Shown: positions 11,220-22,807 of the stretch, one piece after another
How the letters are laid out: each line of letters opens with the position of its first letter
Numbering within the stretch: position 1 is the first letter of the stretch
Assembly: GCA_963920575.1 (NCBI GenBank)
Contig: OY986971.1
Coordinates: 7,690,779 to 7,754,778, forward strand
Reading direction: 5' to 3'
Source of the DNA: Narthecium ossifragum
Taxonomy: Eukaryota; Streptophyta; Magnoliopsida; Dioscoreales; Nartheciaceae
DNA length: 64,000 nucleotides
The notes under the pieces: model-generated
What the model saw: the letters and a program-made list of their open reading frames with translations, nothing else
What the model was told of the DNA's origin: nothing
Databases searched by the model: none
Position numbers and translations under genes: made by a program

Positions 11220-13217
11220 TGTCACACCACGACCTAGAAAACCCATCCGGTCTGGGGTATGAGGGTTCCTACTACTATTTACTTCCATTCTGGTGCGATA
11301 GATTACAAATATCATAGATAATTTAAACAAATTTACTTTCGATGGCAAAACTGTAATTCTAATATCCTACTAACAATCTAAAACTCAAAATTAGAAGAAA
11401 CATGATTCTATTGATTTAACATCAGAGCTGTACTATTTAGACATCGGTTACAGATCTATATCAAAATTCCTCAAGGAAGGAAAGTATACATTTAAACAAA
11501 TACTCGAGGGATGTCTATATACAATATATATCAAAAGTACAACATGTGTCCCACAGCAACCTCAAGCACCTCTAGAACACAACAGACTAAGGTAGGTCAG
11601 TTATCCCACAGATAGCTGACCTACAAGTGCAACGATAATACAGCCAATAAAAGTAACCAAACAACCAACCATTCAAGCAACAATTCAATCAATCTACACT
11701 ACCGCCCCCGGCGCACGCCGGAAAAAAGTAGGGCTATATTTAAAGCAGTAGGGCACACGTTCGGCCCATTTATCTACTCATTCCCGGGGTCGTCACTCCC
11801 CGGTTAACAATAAGGCATTAAATTGCTATGTATAGGGGTTAGGAAAGCTATTAGAGCAATAACAAATCATATGTACGTATATATATATAATGCTCGTCGA
11901 GAAATCGCTTGAAATCTCTAAACTTCGGTACACCAATCCAAAATACAATTACGATGTAATCCGAACATAAATTTGTAAAAATCCCGATTAAAATATTATA
12001 ATTGTCACTAGCTATCATCGGGAAAGCCACGCAGGAAGATCGGGTCGAAAAGAAATCCAAAACGTCAAAATCGGATCAAAACTAGTTAACTGCAAACAAG
12101 AGATCGATCTTCTTACCCAAGAAGATCAATCTTCTATCTATGTGGACTCTACCAAGGAAGAGATTGATCTTCCTTCACAAGAAGATCGATCTTCCTTAAG
12201 ATAGCGTTATGTCTCGGAAAAAGAGATCAATCCTCCTTCCCAAGAAGATCGATCTTCTCCAAGAGCACCATATTTCAAGAAAGAGATCGATCTTCTTGTG
12301 CTTCGATCTTCTTAGCACAAGAAGATCGATCCTCTTTAGTCGAGACAGAACACTAATAAAACCAAAGATAAATCTTGTTCCAAAAGAAGATCGATCCTTC
12401 ATATGTCGGCCGATACAGTGAATAGTGCTGAAAACCAAATTTCTTGGATTCGATTTATCAAAACCAATCCAAATCAAACCAAACTTTGGAGGGGTGTGCA
12501 ATTGATGGTGGGTAACCTAATGGTACCAAGAAATCCAACTTCTGACGGTTGTATTTCAGATCTAGGTCAAAATAGCCGAAAACCGATAAAATGTCGAGAA
12601 ATACAAAATTCGTCCGATAGAATACGAAATCGACACGATAGCTGTGCTCTAAACATGCCATTACACTACTCTATCAAGTTACATAACAATCTAACAAATG
12701 AAATCACATCAAATCCACAATAAACGAATCCTAAGTTTACCAATTCACAGGAATTGGATAGAAACACCTACCTGTATAGACATGCATGCGATCTACAAAT
12801 GGGGGCTCCGATTGCTACGGATCTACGCCGAAAAGCCGCAGCCCCAAGGTCCAGCCGGAAGCCAAAGGGGGCAGAGGAGAAGAGAAAGAGAAAGCAAAAG
12901 GAAAGAGAGAGAAAACTAGGGGTATTTATAGAGATCTAAAAGGATCTCGGCCGTCCGATTCGATCTTTTCCGATCGAGTTCCGATTTTCCGATCAGAAGC
13001 ACCCCTGAGGTTCTAATAAATCACATACATCATTCCAAGGCAATGTGTGCATAACGCAGGTGTAAAACCGATCGTCATGGTGCAATTTTACCAAATTGCC
13101 CCTGGGATCCAAAATATCAATACGATCGCCCCGGTCGCACCCGAAGCGGAACCAAACAACAGGAAAATGACCCTCAACCTACGCGGTCGAGGCAGGTTAG
13201 AGGAACGGGTCCTCACA
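11220..13217 (-). repeat. Family A solo LTR (A4), inverted
   Basis: On the plus strand it begins TGTCACACCACGACC and ends CGGGTCCTCACA, with perfect GGGCC duplications at 11215-11219 and 13218-13222. It is 1998 bp with no internal domain, so it is a solo LTR inserted into G1. It carries its own palindromic array (12095-12400) with a different core word from A1 and A3. Confidence 0.92.
12095..12400 (-). repeat. AAGAAGATCGATCTTC array in LTR A4
   Basis: About ten copies of the perfect or near-perfect palindrome GAAGATCGATCTTC, joined by short variable words, occupy the place in the LTR where A3 has its GATCGACCGTC array. The same palindrome appears in the family C LTR at 26150-26270. Confidence 0.8.
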
Positions 13218-13222
13218 GGGCC

Positions 13223-13323
13223 AGAGTGGATGATGTTGTAGGCAATGGTTCAAAATATGGTTTTCTCATTGAAATTTCACAAGCATCAACATCAACACAT
13301 TACTCCGAATTCAAGACCATAGA
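13223..13323 (-). pseudogene. G1 internal fragment between two LTR insertions
   Basis: This 101-base sliver of G1 is left between solo LTR A4 and the palindromic LTR structure. Its right end carries ATAGA (13319-13323), repeated at 21974-21978, where G1 resumes in the protease-side region. Confidence 0.7.
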
Positions 13324-14119
13324 TGTCACACCCCGACCCAGAAAACCCATCCGGTTCAGGGCGTGAGGGTTCCTACTCTATTCAATCCATCACTGGCACA
13401 TTTATAATAAAATAAGATAGCTAATTAACAATTGATATGGGTCAAAAAATAAAATGTCTAATATAATTCAATATTCTGATACAAAATTGATCCTCAAGAC
13501 ATATGTAATAAAACCTGAAAATCCTTACCGATGGAAATTATACATTTAAATAGTCCAACAAGATAAACATGAACTCCAAGTCCTCGAAAACCTCCAACTG
13601 GTCAACGTGCCACCAAGAGCCTGTCCAGTTGGGAGCTACGGAAGAAGAGCTGACGCCTGCACCCGCAAAACACAGCCCGGGTAGGAGTGAGCGATAAGCT
13701 CAGTAGGATTCTATACTGTGACGCTCACAAAAGAAAGGGAACAGTAAAGTCCCAGGTTCCACCTCATCTCTTCGGCAAACTCACATCACATACACCGCCT
13801 AACCCAGGGCACGCACCCTGATGACCCGTGGTACTCTCAACAGTCGTCCCTCTCAAACCAAGTGCTCCAGGGCTGAAACAACAAGGGTAGGACACATGGT
13901 GGTATGTAACTTCCCTTAAGAATGAAACTGAGACTGAGCCTGGAACCTAAGATGACCTCTACACCTGAATCAGAGTTAATACATCCAACTAGACACTAAC
14001 CTCAAAACATCATATTATTATAACAATTTCCACCATAGAGCTGGCTACCCAGCCTCGGTCCTACGACAAGATCCAAGCTACCCGAGAGTTTCTGATACGC
14101 GATCAACCCATCGCCCACG
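13324..14119 (-). repeat. Left inverted arm of a palindromic family A LTR
   Basis: It starts TGTCACACCCCGACC and reads the 3' part (R/U5 side) of a family A LTR backwards. Its reverse complement matches 21273-21973 closely along its length, apart from a gap in the right arm. The arm stops at about 14119, where a sense LTR begins without its first dozen bases. The outer end is flanked by ATAGA. Confidence 0.85.
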
Positions 14120-15712
14120 TCTTCCTCCAACCTGGTCCGACCGCGTTAGGTCGAAGGTCTGGCCCGCTTGGCCTTGTTTTCGTAATCGGGTTGATCGCGA
14201 AGACCCCAAGGGAAATTTGGTAAATTGCGCCTTGGCGGTTAGTTCCACACCCGTGTTGTACACACACAGCACTTTTGTTTGTTATTTGTGCTTATTAGAA
14301 CCTTAGGCAAACTTGGGATTGAAAGATCTATGTTCGGGTGCGCGGAAGCTGTCTTTAGGGCAGCTGTCAGTTCAGACCGATCGCTCCCTTCAGGGAGCGA
14401 CCGATCGGATCGATGGTGGCACAACCTTTGACGTGTCCTTCCAGAATGTCGAACCGACATCGATCGGACTCAAGTCTATAAGATCTAGACCAGCGAACCG
14501 CCTTTGTTTCTCTATATTTTTCTTCCCTCTTTTTCTCTCCTCTGATCAGCGGTTTGAGATCATTGTTGTCGCTTGGGGAGCTTGCCAGGAGGTAGACGAG
14601 CAGATCTACAACCTCATTGGATGGTTTAATCGAGGATTAAATGTGGATTAAGCATAGTTAGGTAGGATTCTTCATCCTAGCTAGTTTTGATGTTCTTGGT
14701 TGATTTAATTGTTTGTTCTTCAATTAAACTATGTTAGATGGTTACTCTAGGGATGATTAATAGCTGTCTAGAGTTTCAGTGGATTTGGTTTGGATTTAAG
14801 TTGGATTTAAGCATGTTTTTCATCAATTGATTTCCGGATTTTCTGTTTTAGCAAAACCGTGGTGTTCTAGCTTAGATATAGAATTTTTTGAGCAAGGCCT
14901 GAGTTTTTGTTCTACATGAAAGTTGTATATTGAGGAGTTAGCTTTCAACTGCAACTGATTTCATGATTTTTCGAGCTAAGTGCAATGTCTGGTGAATTAC
15001 GTGGCCTGACTGTGCTGGAATAGGGTAGTCATCTTAAATTGTGGAATTAAGTAGTTTTTCTACATTGAATTGAGCTTATTTTTGGAGGAGATGATCTTAG
15101 TGATCTTTCGAAGAGATCTAAAATGTTTGATTTCAATCCAAATTATTTTTAATACGATTTTGATTAGTTTTTTTAAATATGGATTTTTACCGAAATTGTG
15201 AGTTTTGATCTAATATTGTTTATCCGATCGATCCAGTTTTCGGATATGTGATTCGGGGTATGCCATTGAGTAGGCATATAAAGTTTCATGTCGATCGGAT
15301 GGATAGATTGAAGGATAGGATTTTTCAAGGTTTGTTGTAGACTTTGGTTTGATTTCAATAACTCGATTATTTTAATCTTATCTTAGATATACATTTTTAT
15401 ATCTATATAAGCTTGTGTGTAGCTTGTGGTTGAACCATCGGAACTACGTCTCCCCTGAGATGGGTAGAATAAATGGGCCTTAAGTATACCCTCAGCTTTG
15501 AGTAAGAATATTATTATATTGTTGTTATAGTTGTTGAATTGTTTAGCCGGGGTTGTATCCCGTGTGTAGATTAATGTTGGTTGTTAATCTACTTTAGTTG
15601 CTTAGTCTCGTTAAGACTTGTAGGCCTACGTGCGTATTTATTCGTTTTCCTTAAACCTTTGCTATGTTCACCCTTGGCGAGCTATGCGATGCGCCTAGCC
15701 CAGTATGTTGTG

Positions 15713-17969
15713 TGTAAGGGCCTTAGTGTATAATTCCGGGTTTTTATGTAAATTTGGAGGGCTTTGGCGTAGTTTCTCGTTTTGCGGGGTGTTTTCTGCA
15801 AAATACCCCCCCCCCTTTCTAGAAGAATCCAGGCTCCTCCTTCTCCTTTCTTTGGCTGCCAACCCGAGTGAGAGAGAGAGAGTGAGATCGGGGGAGAGGG
15901 AATCAAGAGAAGAGAGATCAAGAGAAGAGAGAGAGATCGAGAGGGCGATGGAGAGGAAGGGAGACCGCCGGCGCTGGAGAAGAAGAAGGAGAAGAGAAGA
16001 AGGGAGGAAGAAGCCGGGAGCTAGAGAAGTGGAGATCGCTGGGAAAAGTGTAGATCCTGTGAGCCTCCCGCCGGATTTCGTCTTCCTTGGCTTAGGTAAG
16101 CTTCTAGCTTCTCCATCCTTCGTTTTCCTTTGTTTTCCGTCCTTTTTGTGGGTTTTTCCGGCGTGTTTTTGTGGGAGAAGATGGGTTCCGGCAATAGGTC
16201 GCCGGAGAAGGTGTTGCGGACGGCGTTGGGGACCTCCCTCGGCAACTGCAGCGCCGAGGAAGGACCCCCGTGGTCCGGGGCATCTATCTCCGAGCCCTGT
16301 CCGGCATTACCCATGGTAGGGGATCTTTGATCCTCCTTCCTGCCATGGTTTCCGGCAAGGTTCCGGTCGGCCATTTCCCCAGGCGTGGCTGCGCAACCTT
16401 CTTGGGGATCCTGTGCTAGGGTCAGCACACGGGTTCTCTTCTCCTTTGGTAGTTGTCTACCAGGTGCTTGGGCACCCTGGTTTGGAGATCCGACGGAGCT
16501 CCGGCGATCTTCCTGGGGAGGATGGCGATGCTGTGCGCGTGCGCAGCTGCTGCCTTGGTGCGCAGCTGTTGCCTTGGTGCGCTGGCCGGCACCCTGTGCG
16601 CAACCTTCCGATGCCCTTTTTCGATGTTTCTCGCGTCGTTCGACCGGCTTTTCGAGCGCCATCTATTTCTAGTAGTTTCAATTCCTTTTAGGGCCCTGCC
16701 TGATCGTTCTTGCTTTGTGTGCTTTAGACGATCGTTCGAGCGGTGGTCGAGTGTCGGAGCGTGACGTGGACCCCTAGACTTGGAGAACGCGTGTCGACTG
16801 TCCTTTTAAGGTAGGAGTTACCTCCTAGGATTGTTGTGCTTGTATGCAATGTTTTGTTATGTATGATATATGATGTGATGTGTTTATGTTATGCTATGAT
16901 GTTTCCTTGTATGGTATGAATATATGATGATTGTTATTGGCTTGATTGCTATGTTCTTTGTCTTGTGCATGCATGATAGGATCGGAGATTAGGATTGGGT
17001 CTAGTCAGGTCCTGTAGCTAGACTAGTCAGAGTCTAGGGACTAAGTTGATGACTAGATTTGATTGAGGATCTGGCTTGAGGATTTGATCTGATTGAGGAT
17101 GTGATCTGATTGAGGATCTGGCTTGAGGATTTGATCTGATTGAGGATGTGATCTGATTGAGGATGTGTTGGCTATACTAGTATACTGAGGCCTGTATAGA
17201 GTCTATAGGGGTCTGGGTGAGCGTTGGCGGCCGGACGCGGTGCTGTGCATGTAAGACTGCCAAGACTAGCCAGACCATGCTAGGATCAGTAAACTAGGAT
17301 AGGTGGATGTTGTACCTATACTAGTATACTGGGGCCGGGTATAGAGTCTATAGGGGTATGGGCTAGCATTGGCGGCCGGACGCAGTGCTGTGCATGTAAG
17401 ACTTCCCATACTAGCCAGACCATACTTGGGCAGTATACTAGGATAGGTGGGTGTACACCAGTGTCTTAGTTGGTGACTCCTACTGGGCTTTAGAGCTCAT
17501 TCGTGTTAGGTTTTGGTTTTTTTTTGTGCAGGAGGACCTATGGGTAGGCCAGAGACCAGTGCAGTCCATGGAGGTCCTGTCTCAGGATGAGGAGTCATTT
17601 TATCCTTATGTCTATTTTCTTATGTATGATAAAGCATGTATATGTTGGATATGAAATAGAATTGTATATTGAGGATTTGGCTGAATTATCTTGTATTTTG
17701 ATGTTTACAAGTCCTATGTATATGAAATGAATGAGATGAATGAATGCAGGTACATGTATATTATTTGAATTGATGTGGGCGTATGTGCCCCTAGATGTGG
17801 TGAATGATTGTAAAGAAATAAATATGTTGATTTAATGCTTGGGATGTGTATATAAATTATCTGTTGAAAGGTTGTATATGTGAACTCACGCGCCCATGCT
17901 CAAGGGTCATGCCAAAATTTTTAGTAAACAGTTGGGATATTTTATATTTAATTGGGGCGGGGCGTGACA
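15713..17969 (+). repeat. 5' LTR of B1
   Basis: It starts TGTAAGGGCC and ends GGGGCGGGGCGTGACA. Inside are an arginine-rich open frame from 15948 followed by a GTAAGC splice-donor-like site near 16096, a short tandem repeat of GATCTGATTGAGGATGTG-type units (17050-17165), and two ~148-base direct repeats (about 17170-17455) beginning CTATACTAGTATACTG. The 3' LTR has fewer of the short units, which accounts for much of the length difference. Confidence 0.9.
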
Positions 17970-17972
17970 GGT

Positions 17973-17985
17973 TGGTATCAGAGCC
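17973..17985 (+). promoter_or_regulatory. Primer binding site of B1, tRNA-iMet type
   Basis: TGGTATCAGAGCC lies three bases after the 5' LTR and is complementary to the 3' end of plant initiator methionine tRNA, the usual primer of Tekay/Del chromoviruses. It would start minus-strand DNA synthesis. Confidence 0.9.
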
Positions 17986-18945
17986 TAGGCTATATGTCCT
18001 AGGGTGAGATAGGATGGTTCATAGCATAGATGGGTAGGAATGGGCTAGATAGAGTCTTTAGATGCATCCTTGCATGCTTGGTTGTTTTTAGTTTAAATTC
18101 TTTATTTGAATATGTTTGATCGGGGGAAATTGGTTTGATTGCTGATATTTTATTCTTATGTCGGAAAATATATTCCTCTCCCAATTTCTGATGGTTTTGA
18201 AGATCTAAAAGCTTGGTTTAAAATCAATTTTGTGTTTCGGACTGAAGAGTTGAAATCTGTTGAAGGTTTGATTGATTTTGATGACCTAATGTCTTATTGT
18301 TTTGAGCAATTTTATGCAATGGCGAAATGAGTTTTGGATCCAAAATAGCCTTTTATTCGTTGGATTTGACCAAGAATTGCCCAAAGAGAGTGGTTGCACT
18401 CTTGGAGTGCGTGATGTTTGTTTTCGTGCTGTTTTTTTTATCAAGTTAGTACAAGAGTTTGAGAAAAGGAAGTTTCATGCATGGCTGTCTGCTGTTGATT
18501 CAGTTTGTTTTACACGCTTTGGACTTGTTCCAGTACGAATATTAGTTGATTGTCATTTCTTTTACAAGGTGGGGACGGCTAATGGTTTCCTTATTGGCTT
18601 TCGTTAAATTGGATGTTTTTGCCGAGATTTCAGAGGAGGGTTAAAATTTTTGGCTCTTTATTATTAATACAGTGATTTATTCGTGAAGTAATTGTACTTT
18701 TGAATCGCGCTAGATTTTCATGGTTATATACTAGAATATGTGTGGTTGTTTGTTATATATGATCTGTTTGCTATGTGCGGGTTCGCCCGATTGGTTGTTG
18801 TCTTTTGTTTGGTGGCCGTAGGAGCCAGGCGTTTGTTCTTGTATTGTGGCTAGGGGTCTTGAGATGCGTGACCGTCCGGGCTCGTGAGTTCTTGGTGGTT
18901 TTTGTTTTTCGTGCTCGAGTCGAATTTCGGGGACGAAATTCCCTT
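17986..18945 (+). other. Internal region of B1, no gag or pol
   Basis: The first ~120 bases match the untranslated leader of the autonomous relative (reverse complement of ~36620-36745), and the last ~60 match its 3' region (CGAATTTCGGGGACGAAATT near 18916). In between, 18130-18610 has coding-like stretches: one open frame 18139-18330 with KYIPLPISDGFEDLKAWF, and 18302-18607 in another frame. I recognise no domain. It may be a captured, frameshifted host sequence or simply filler that replaced gag-pol. Confidence 0.6.
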
Positions 18946-18958
18946 AAGGTGGGGAGGT
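18946..18958 (+). promoter_or_regulatory. Polypurine tract of B1
   Basis: AAGGTGGGGAGGT lies immediately before the 3' LTR. It is the expected RNase H-resistant primer for plus-strand synthesis, and its counterpart in the antisense autonomous element is the pyrimidine run at 31891-31904. Confidence 0.8.
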
Positions 18959-21187
18959 TGTAAGGTCTTTAGTGTATAATTCCGGGTTTTTATGTAAATT
19001 TGGAGAGCTTTGGCGTAGTTTCTCGTTTTGCGGGGTGTTTTCTGCAAAATACCCCCCCCCCCTTTCTAGAAGAATCCAGGCTCCTCCTTCTCCTTTCTTT
19101 GGCTACCAACCTGAGTGAGAGAGAGAGAGAGAGAGAGTGAGATCGGGGGAGAGGGAATCGAGAGAAGAGAGATCAAGAGAAGAGAGAGAGATCGAGAGGG
19201 CGATGGAGAGGAAGGGAGACCGCCGGCGCTGGACAAGAAGAAGGAGAAGAGAAGAAGGGAGGAAGAAGCTGGGAGCTAGAGAAGTGGAGATCGCCGGGAA
19301 AAGTGTAGATCCGGTGAGCCTCCCGCCGGATTTTGTCTTCCTTGGCTTAGGTAAGCTTCTAGCTTCTCCATCCTTCGTTTTCCTTTGTTTTCCGTCCTTT
19401 TTGTGGGTTTTTCCGGCGTGTTTTTGTGGGAGAAGATGGGTTCCGGCGATGGGTCGCCGGAGAAGGTGTTGCGGACGGCGTTGGGGACCTCCCTCGGCGA
19501 CTGCAGCGCCGAGGAAGGACCCCCGTGGTCCGGGGCATCTATCTCCGAGCCATGTCCGGCATTACCCATGGTAGGGGATCTTTGATCCTCCTCCCTGCCA
19601 TGGTTTCCGGCAAGGTTCCGGCCGGCCATTTCCCCAGCTGTGGCTGCGCAACCTTCTTGGGGATCTTGTGCTAGGGTCAGCACACGGGTTCTCTTCTCCT
19701 TTGGTAGTTGTCTACCAGGTGCTTGGGCACCCTGGTTTGGAGATCCGACGGATCTCCGGCGCGGGCTCCGGCGATCTTCCTGGGGAGGATGGCGATGTTG
19801 TGCGCGTGCGCAGCTGCTGCCTTGGTGCGTAGCTGTTGCCTTGGTGCGCTGGCCGGCACCCTGTGCGCAACCTTCCGATGCGCTTTTTCGATGTTTCTCG
19901 CGTCGTTCGACCGGCTTTTCGAGCGCCATCTATTTCTAGTAGTTTCAATTCCTTTTAGGGCCCTGCCTGATCGTTCTTGCTTTGTGTGCTTTAGACGATC
20001 GTTCGAGCGGTGGTCGAGTGTCGGAGCGTGACGTGGACCCCTAGACTTGGAGAACGCGTGTCGACTGTCCTTTTAAGGTAGGAGTTACCTCCTAGGATTG
20101 TTGTGCTTGTATGCAATGTTTTGTTATGTATGATATATGATGTGATGTGTTTATGTTATGCTATGATGTTTCCTTGTATATTATGAATATATGATGATTG
20201 TTATTGGCTTGATTGCTATGTTCTTTGTCTTGTGCATGCATGATAGGATCGGGGATTAGGATTGGGTCTAGTCAGGTCCTGTAGCTAGACTAGTCAGAGT
20301 CTAGGGACTAAGTTGATGACTAGATTTGATTGAGGATCTGGCTTGAGGATTTGATCTGATTGAGGATGTGATCTGATTGAGGATGTGTTGGCTATACTAG
20401 TATACTGAGGCCTGTATAGAGTCTATAGAGGTCTGGGTGAGCGTTGGCGGCCGGACGTGGTGCTGTGCATGTAAGACTGCCAAGACTAGCCAGACCATGC
20501 TAGGATCAGTAAACTAGGATAGGTGAATGTTGTACCTATACTAGTATACTGGGGCCGGGTATAGAGTCTATAGGGGTATGGGCTAGCGTTGGCGGCCGGA
20601 CGTGGTGTTGTGCATGTAAGACTTCCCATACTAGCCAGACCATACTTGGGCAGTATACTAGGATAGGTAGGTGTACACCAGTGTCTTAATTGGTGACTCC
20701 TACTGGGCTTTAGAGCTCATTCGTGTTAGGTTTTGGTTTTTTTTTGTGCAGGAGGACCTATGGGTAGGCCAGAGACCAGTGCAGTCCATGGAGGTCCTGT
20801 CTCAGGATGAGGAGTCATTTTATCCTTATGTCTATTTTCTTATGTATGATAAAGCATGTATATGTTGGATATGAAATAGAATTGTATATTGAGGATTTGG
20901 CTGAATTATCTTGTATTTTGATGTTTACAAGTCCTATATATGAAATGAATGAGATGAATGAATGCAGGTACATGTATATTATTTGAAATGATGTGGGCGT
21001 ATGTGCCCCTAGATGTGGTGAATGATTGTAAAGAAATAAATATGTTGATTTAATGCTTGGGATGTGTATATAAATTATCTGTTGAAAGGTTGTACATGTG
21101 AACTCACGCGCCCGTGCCCAAGGGTCATGCCGAAATTTTCAGTAAACTGTTGGGATATTTTATATTTAATTGGGGCGGGGCGTGACA
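18959..21187 (+). repeat. 3' LTR of B1
   Basis: It starts TGTAAGGTCT and ends GGGGCGGGGCGTGACA. It is collinear with the 5' LTR apart from scattered substitutions, a short extra run near 19757-19775, a longer GA dinucleotide run near 19119-19138, and loss of some 18-30 base tandem units near 20330. Confidence 0.9.
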
Positions 21188-21978
21188 TTGTGACTTGGCA
21201 TCATGTTGCATGCTTATACTTCTATATGTGTGCCTGAGCATCGCATGCATTTTGATTGGATTAGAGGCATAGAGGTTAGGACGTGGGTGATGGTTTGATC
21301 GCCGATCCGAGACTCTCGAGTAGCTTGGATCTATGCGTAGGACCGATGTTGGATAGCCAGGTCTAGGGTGGAAACATTTATAATAATCTGATGTTTTGAG
21401 GTTACTGTCTAGTTGGCCGTGTTAACTCTGATTCTGGTGTAAAGGTCGGTTTAGGTTCCAGGCTCAGTCTCAGTTTCATTGTTAGGGGAAGTTACGTACC
21501 ACCCTGTGTCCTACCCCTGTTGTTTCAGCGCTAGAGGACTTGGTTTGAGAGGGCCGACTGTTGACAGTACCACGGGTCATCTGGGTGCGTGCCCTGGGGT
21601 AGGCGGTGTACGTGACGTGAGTTTCCCCTAGATATGAAATGGAACCTGGGACTTTCCGTAACTCCCAGCTGGACAGGCTCTTGGTGGCTCATCGATCCTT
21701 TGGAGGTGTTCGAGGACTTGGGGTTCATGTTGATCTTGTTTGGCTATTTAAATGTATAATTTCCTTCTATAAAGATTTTGACGTTTTATTACATATGTCT
21801 TGAGGATCAATTTTGTATCAAAATCTTGAATTATATTAGAGATTTTATTTTTTGACCCCATATCAATTGTTAATTAGCTGTCTTATTTTATTATTAATGC
21901 GCCAGTGATGGATTGAATAGAGTAGGAAGCCTCACGCTCTGTACCAGATGGGTATTCTGGGTCGGGTGTGACAATAGA

Positions 21979-22410
21979 TCCACCATCACAACTCATAGAA
22001 TTATCAAACAAAGTCACGCAATCATCATTTAACATCATCGTCAAACCATCATACATACATTCATTCATCATTGATGAAGACTTTTCATCCACCTCACCAT
22101 CAATGGCATACGAATTTTCAACTACAAATATTGAGGGCAATACTTCATCCACACATTCATCAACATTATCAATCATGAAACAATCATTGTCACAAGATGG
22201 AAATTTAGAAGCATGGAAAATATTCAATCGCATTTCCATGTTATCAAAGGTAACGGTCATCACTCCATTCCTATAATTTATCAATGCATTAGCGGTAGTT
22301 AGGAATGAACGACCTAAAATGATTGGCACGGTCTTTTTGAGTTTCATTCCGGGTTCCATGTCAAGAACGACAAAATCCACTGGAAAGACGGCTTGGTCAA
22401 CCTTAACCAA
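21979..22410 (-). pseudogene. G1 gypsy protease region, C-terminal part
   Basis: The minus frame reads VKVDQAVFPVDFVVLDMEPG, then VPIILGRSFLTTANALINY, the flap and C-terminal part of the retroviral-type aspartic protease of Athila/Tat elements (consensus ILGRPFLATGRALID). It joins 13223-13323 when the palindromic LTR is removed. The following acidic region (DNVDECVDEVLPSIFVVE) is a typical spacer before RT. Confidence 0.85.
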
Positions 22411-22802
22411 GACATCTTCAACAATACCTCAAGGTTTTTTAATTGACCTATCGGCAACTTGAAGTGTCATTGTCGTTGGTTGTAGTTCTCCAATCCCATA
22501 TTCACAATATAAGAAATATGATAAAAGGTTTACACTTGCTCTAAATCAAGTAATGCATTTTCAATCAATTTATCCCCTATAATGCATGAAATAGTTGGTG
22601 TTCCAGGGTCTTTGAGTTTAGGAGTATCGAATTTAAAAATTGAACTTACTTGCTCGGTTAAAAGAATTTTCTTTAACACATAAGACAGAGTTTGGCGATT
22701 ATGAGTGCAAAGTTCTTTAAAAAAATTAGCATATGATGGTATTTGCTTAATAGCATCAAGTAATGGAAGATTAATTTGAACCTTCTTTAAAATTTCCATC
22801 AT
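22411..22802 (-). pseudogene. G1 gypsy protease region, N-terminal part
   Basis: It reads QIPSYANFFKELCTHNRQTL, then LKDPGTPTISCIIGDKLIEN and ALLDLEQV before a stop. In intact relatives the last motif is a C-D-L-G-A-S box with the catalytic aspartate followed by G-A-S. Here the sequence changes to DLEQV and terminates, so the active site is lost. Confidence 0.82.
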
Positions 22803-22807
22803 GTTTT

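Larger units (their letters stand above)
15713..21187 (+). mobile_element. Complete non-autonomous family B LTR retrotransposon (B1)
   Basis: Two near-identical LTRs (15713-17969 and 18959-21187) flank a 989-base internal region with a primer binding site and polypurine tract but no gag or pol domain. Perfect TTGTG duplications at 15708-15712 and 21188-21192 show that it inserted as a unit. Ends and internal edges match the Tekay/Del-type element at 30084-38749, so it could have been mobilised in trans by proteins of such an element. The strong LTR similarity suggests it is one of the younger insertions. Confidence 0.9.
14120..21973 (+). repeat. Sense family A LTR of the palindrome, split by element B1
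   Basis: It begins in the LTR start region (TTCCTCCAACCTGGTCCGAC, lacking TGTGAGGACCCG) and runs to 15712. It resumes at 21193 and ends GGGTGTGACA at 21973, followed by ATAGA. The interruption is a complete family B element with TTGTG duplications. The U3 contains a strong small hairpin around 14383-14402 (CGCTCCCTTCAGGGAGCG). Confidence 0.85.

Noticed and set aside
16021..16662. Frames of more than 200 residues on the minus strand of family B LTRs (also 19276-19929, and 60316-61137)
   Set aside because: They are GC-rich LTR leader sequence. Frames exist on both strands and are interrupted differently in each copy. Only the short sense arginine-rich start is mentioned as a curiosity.
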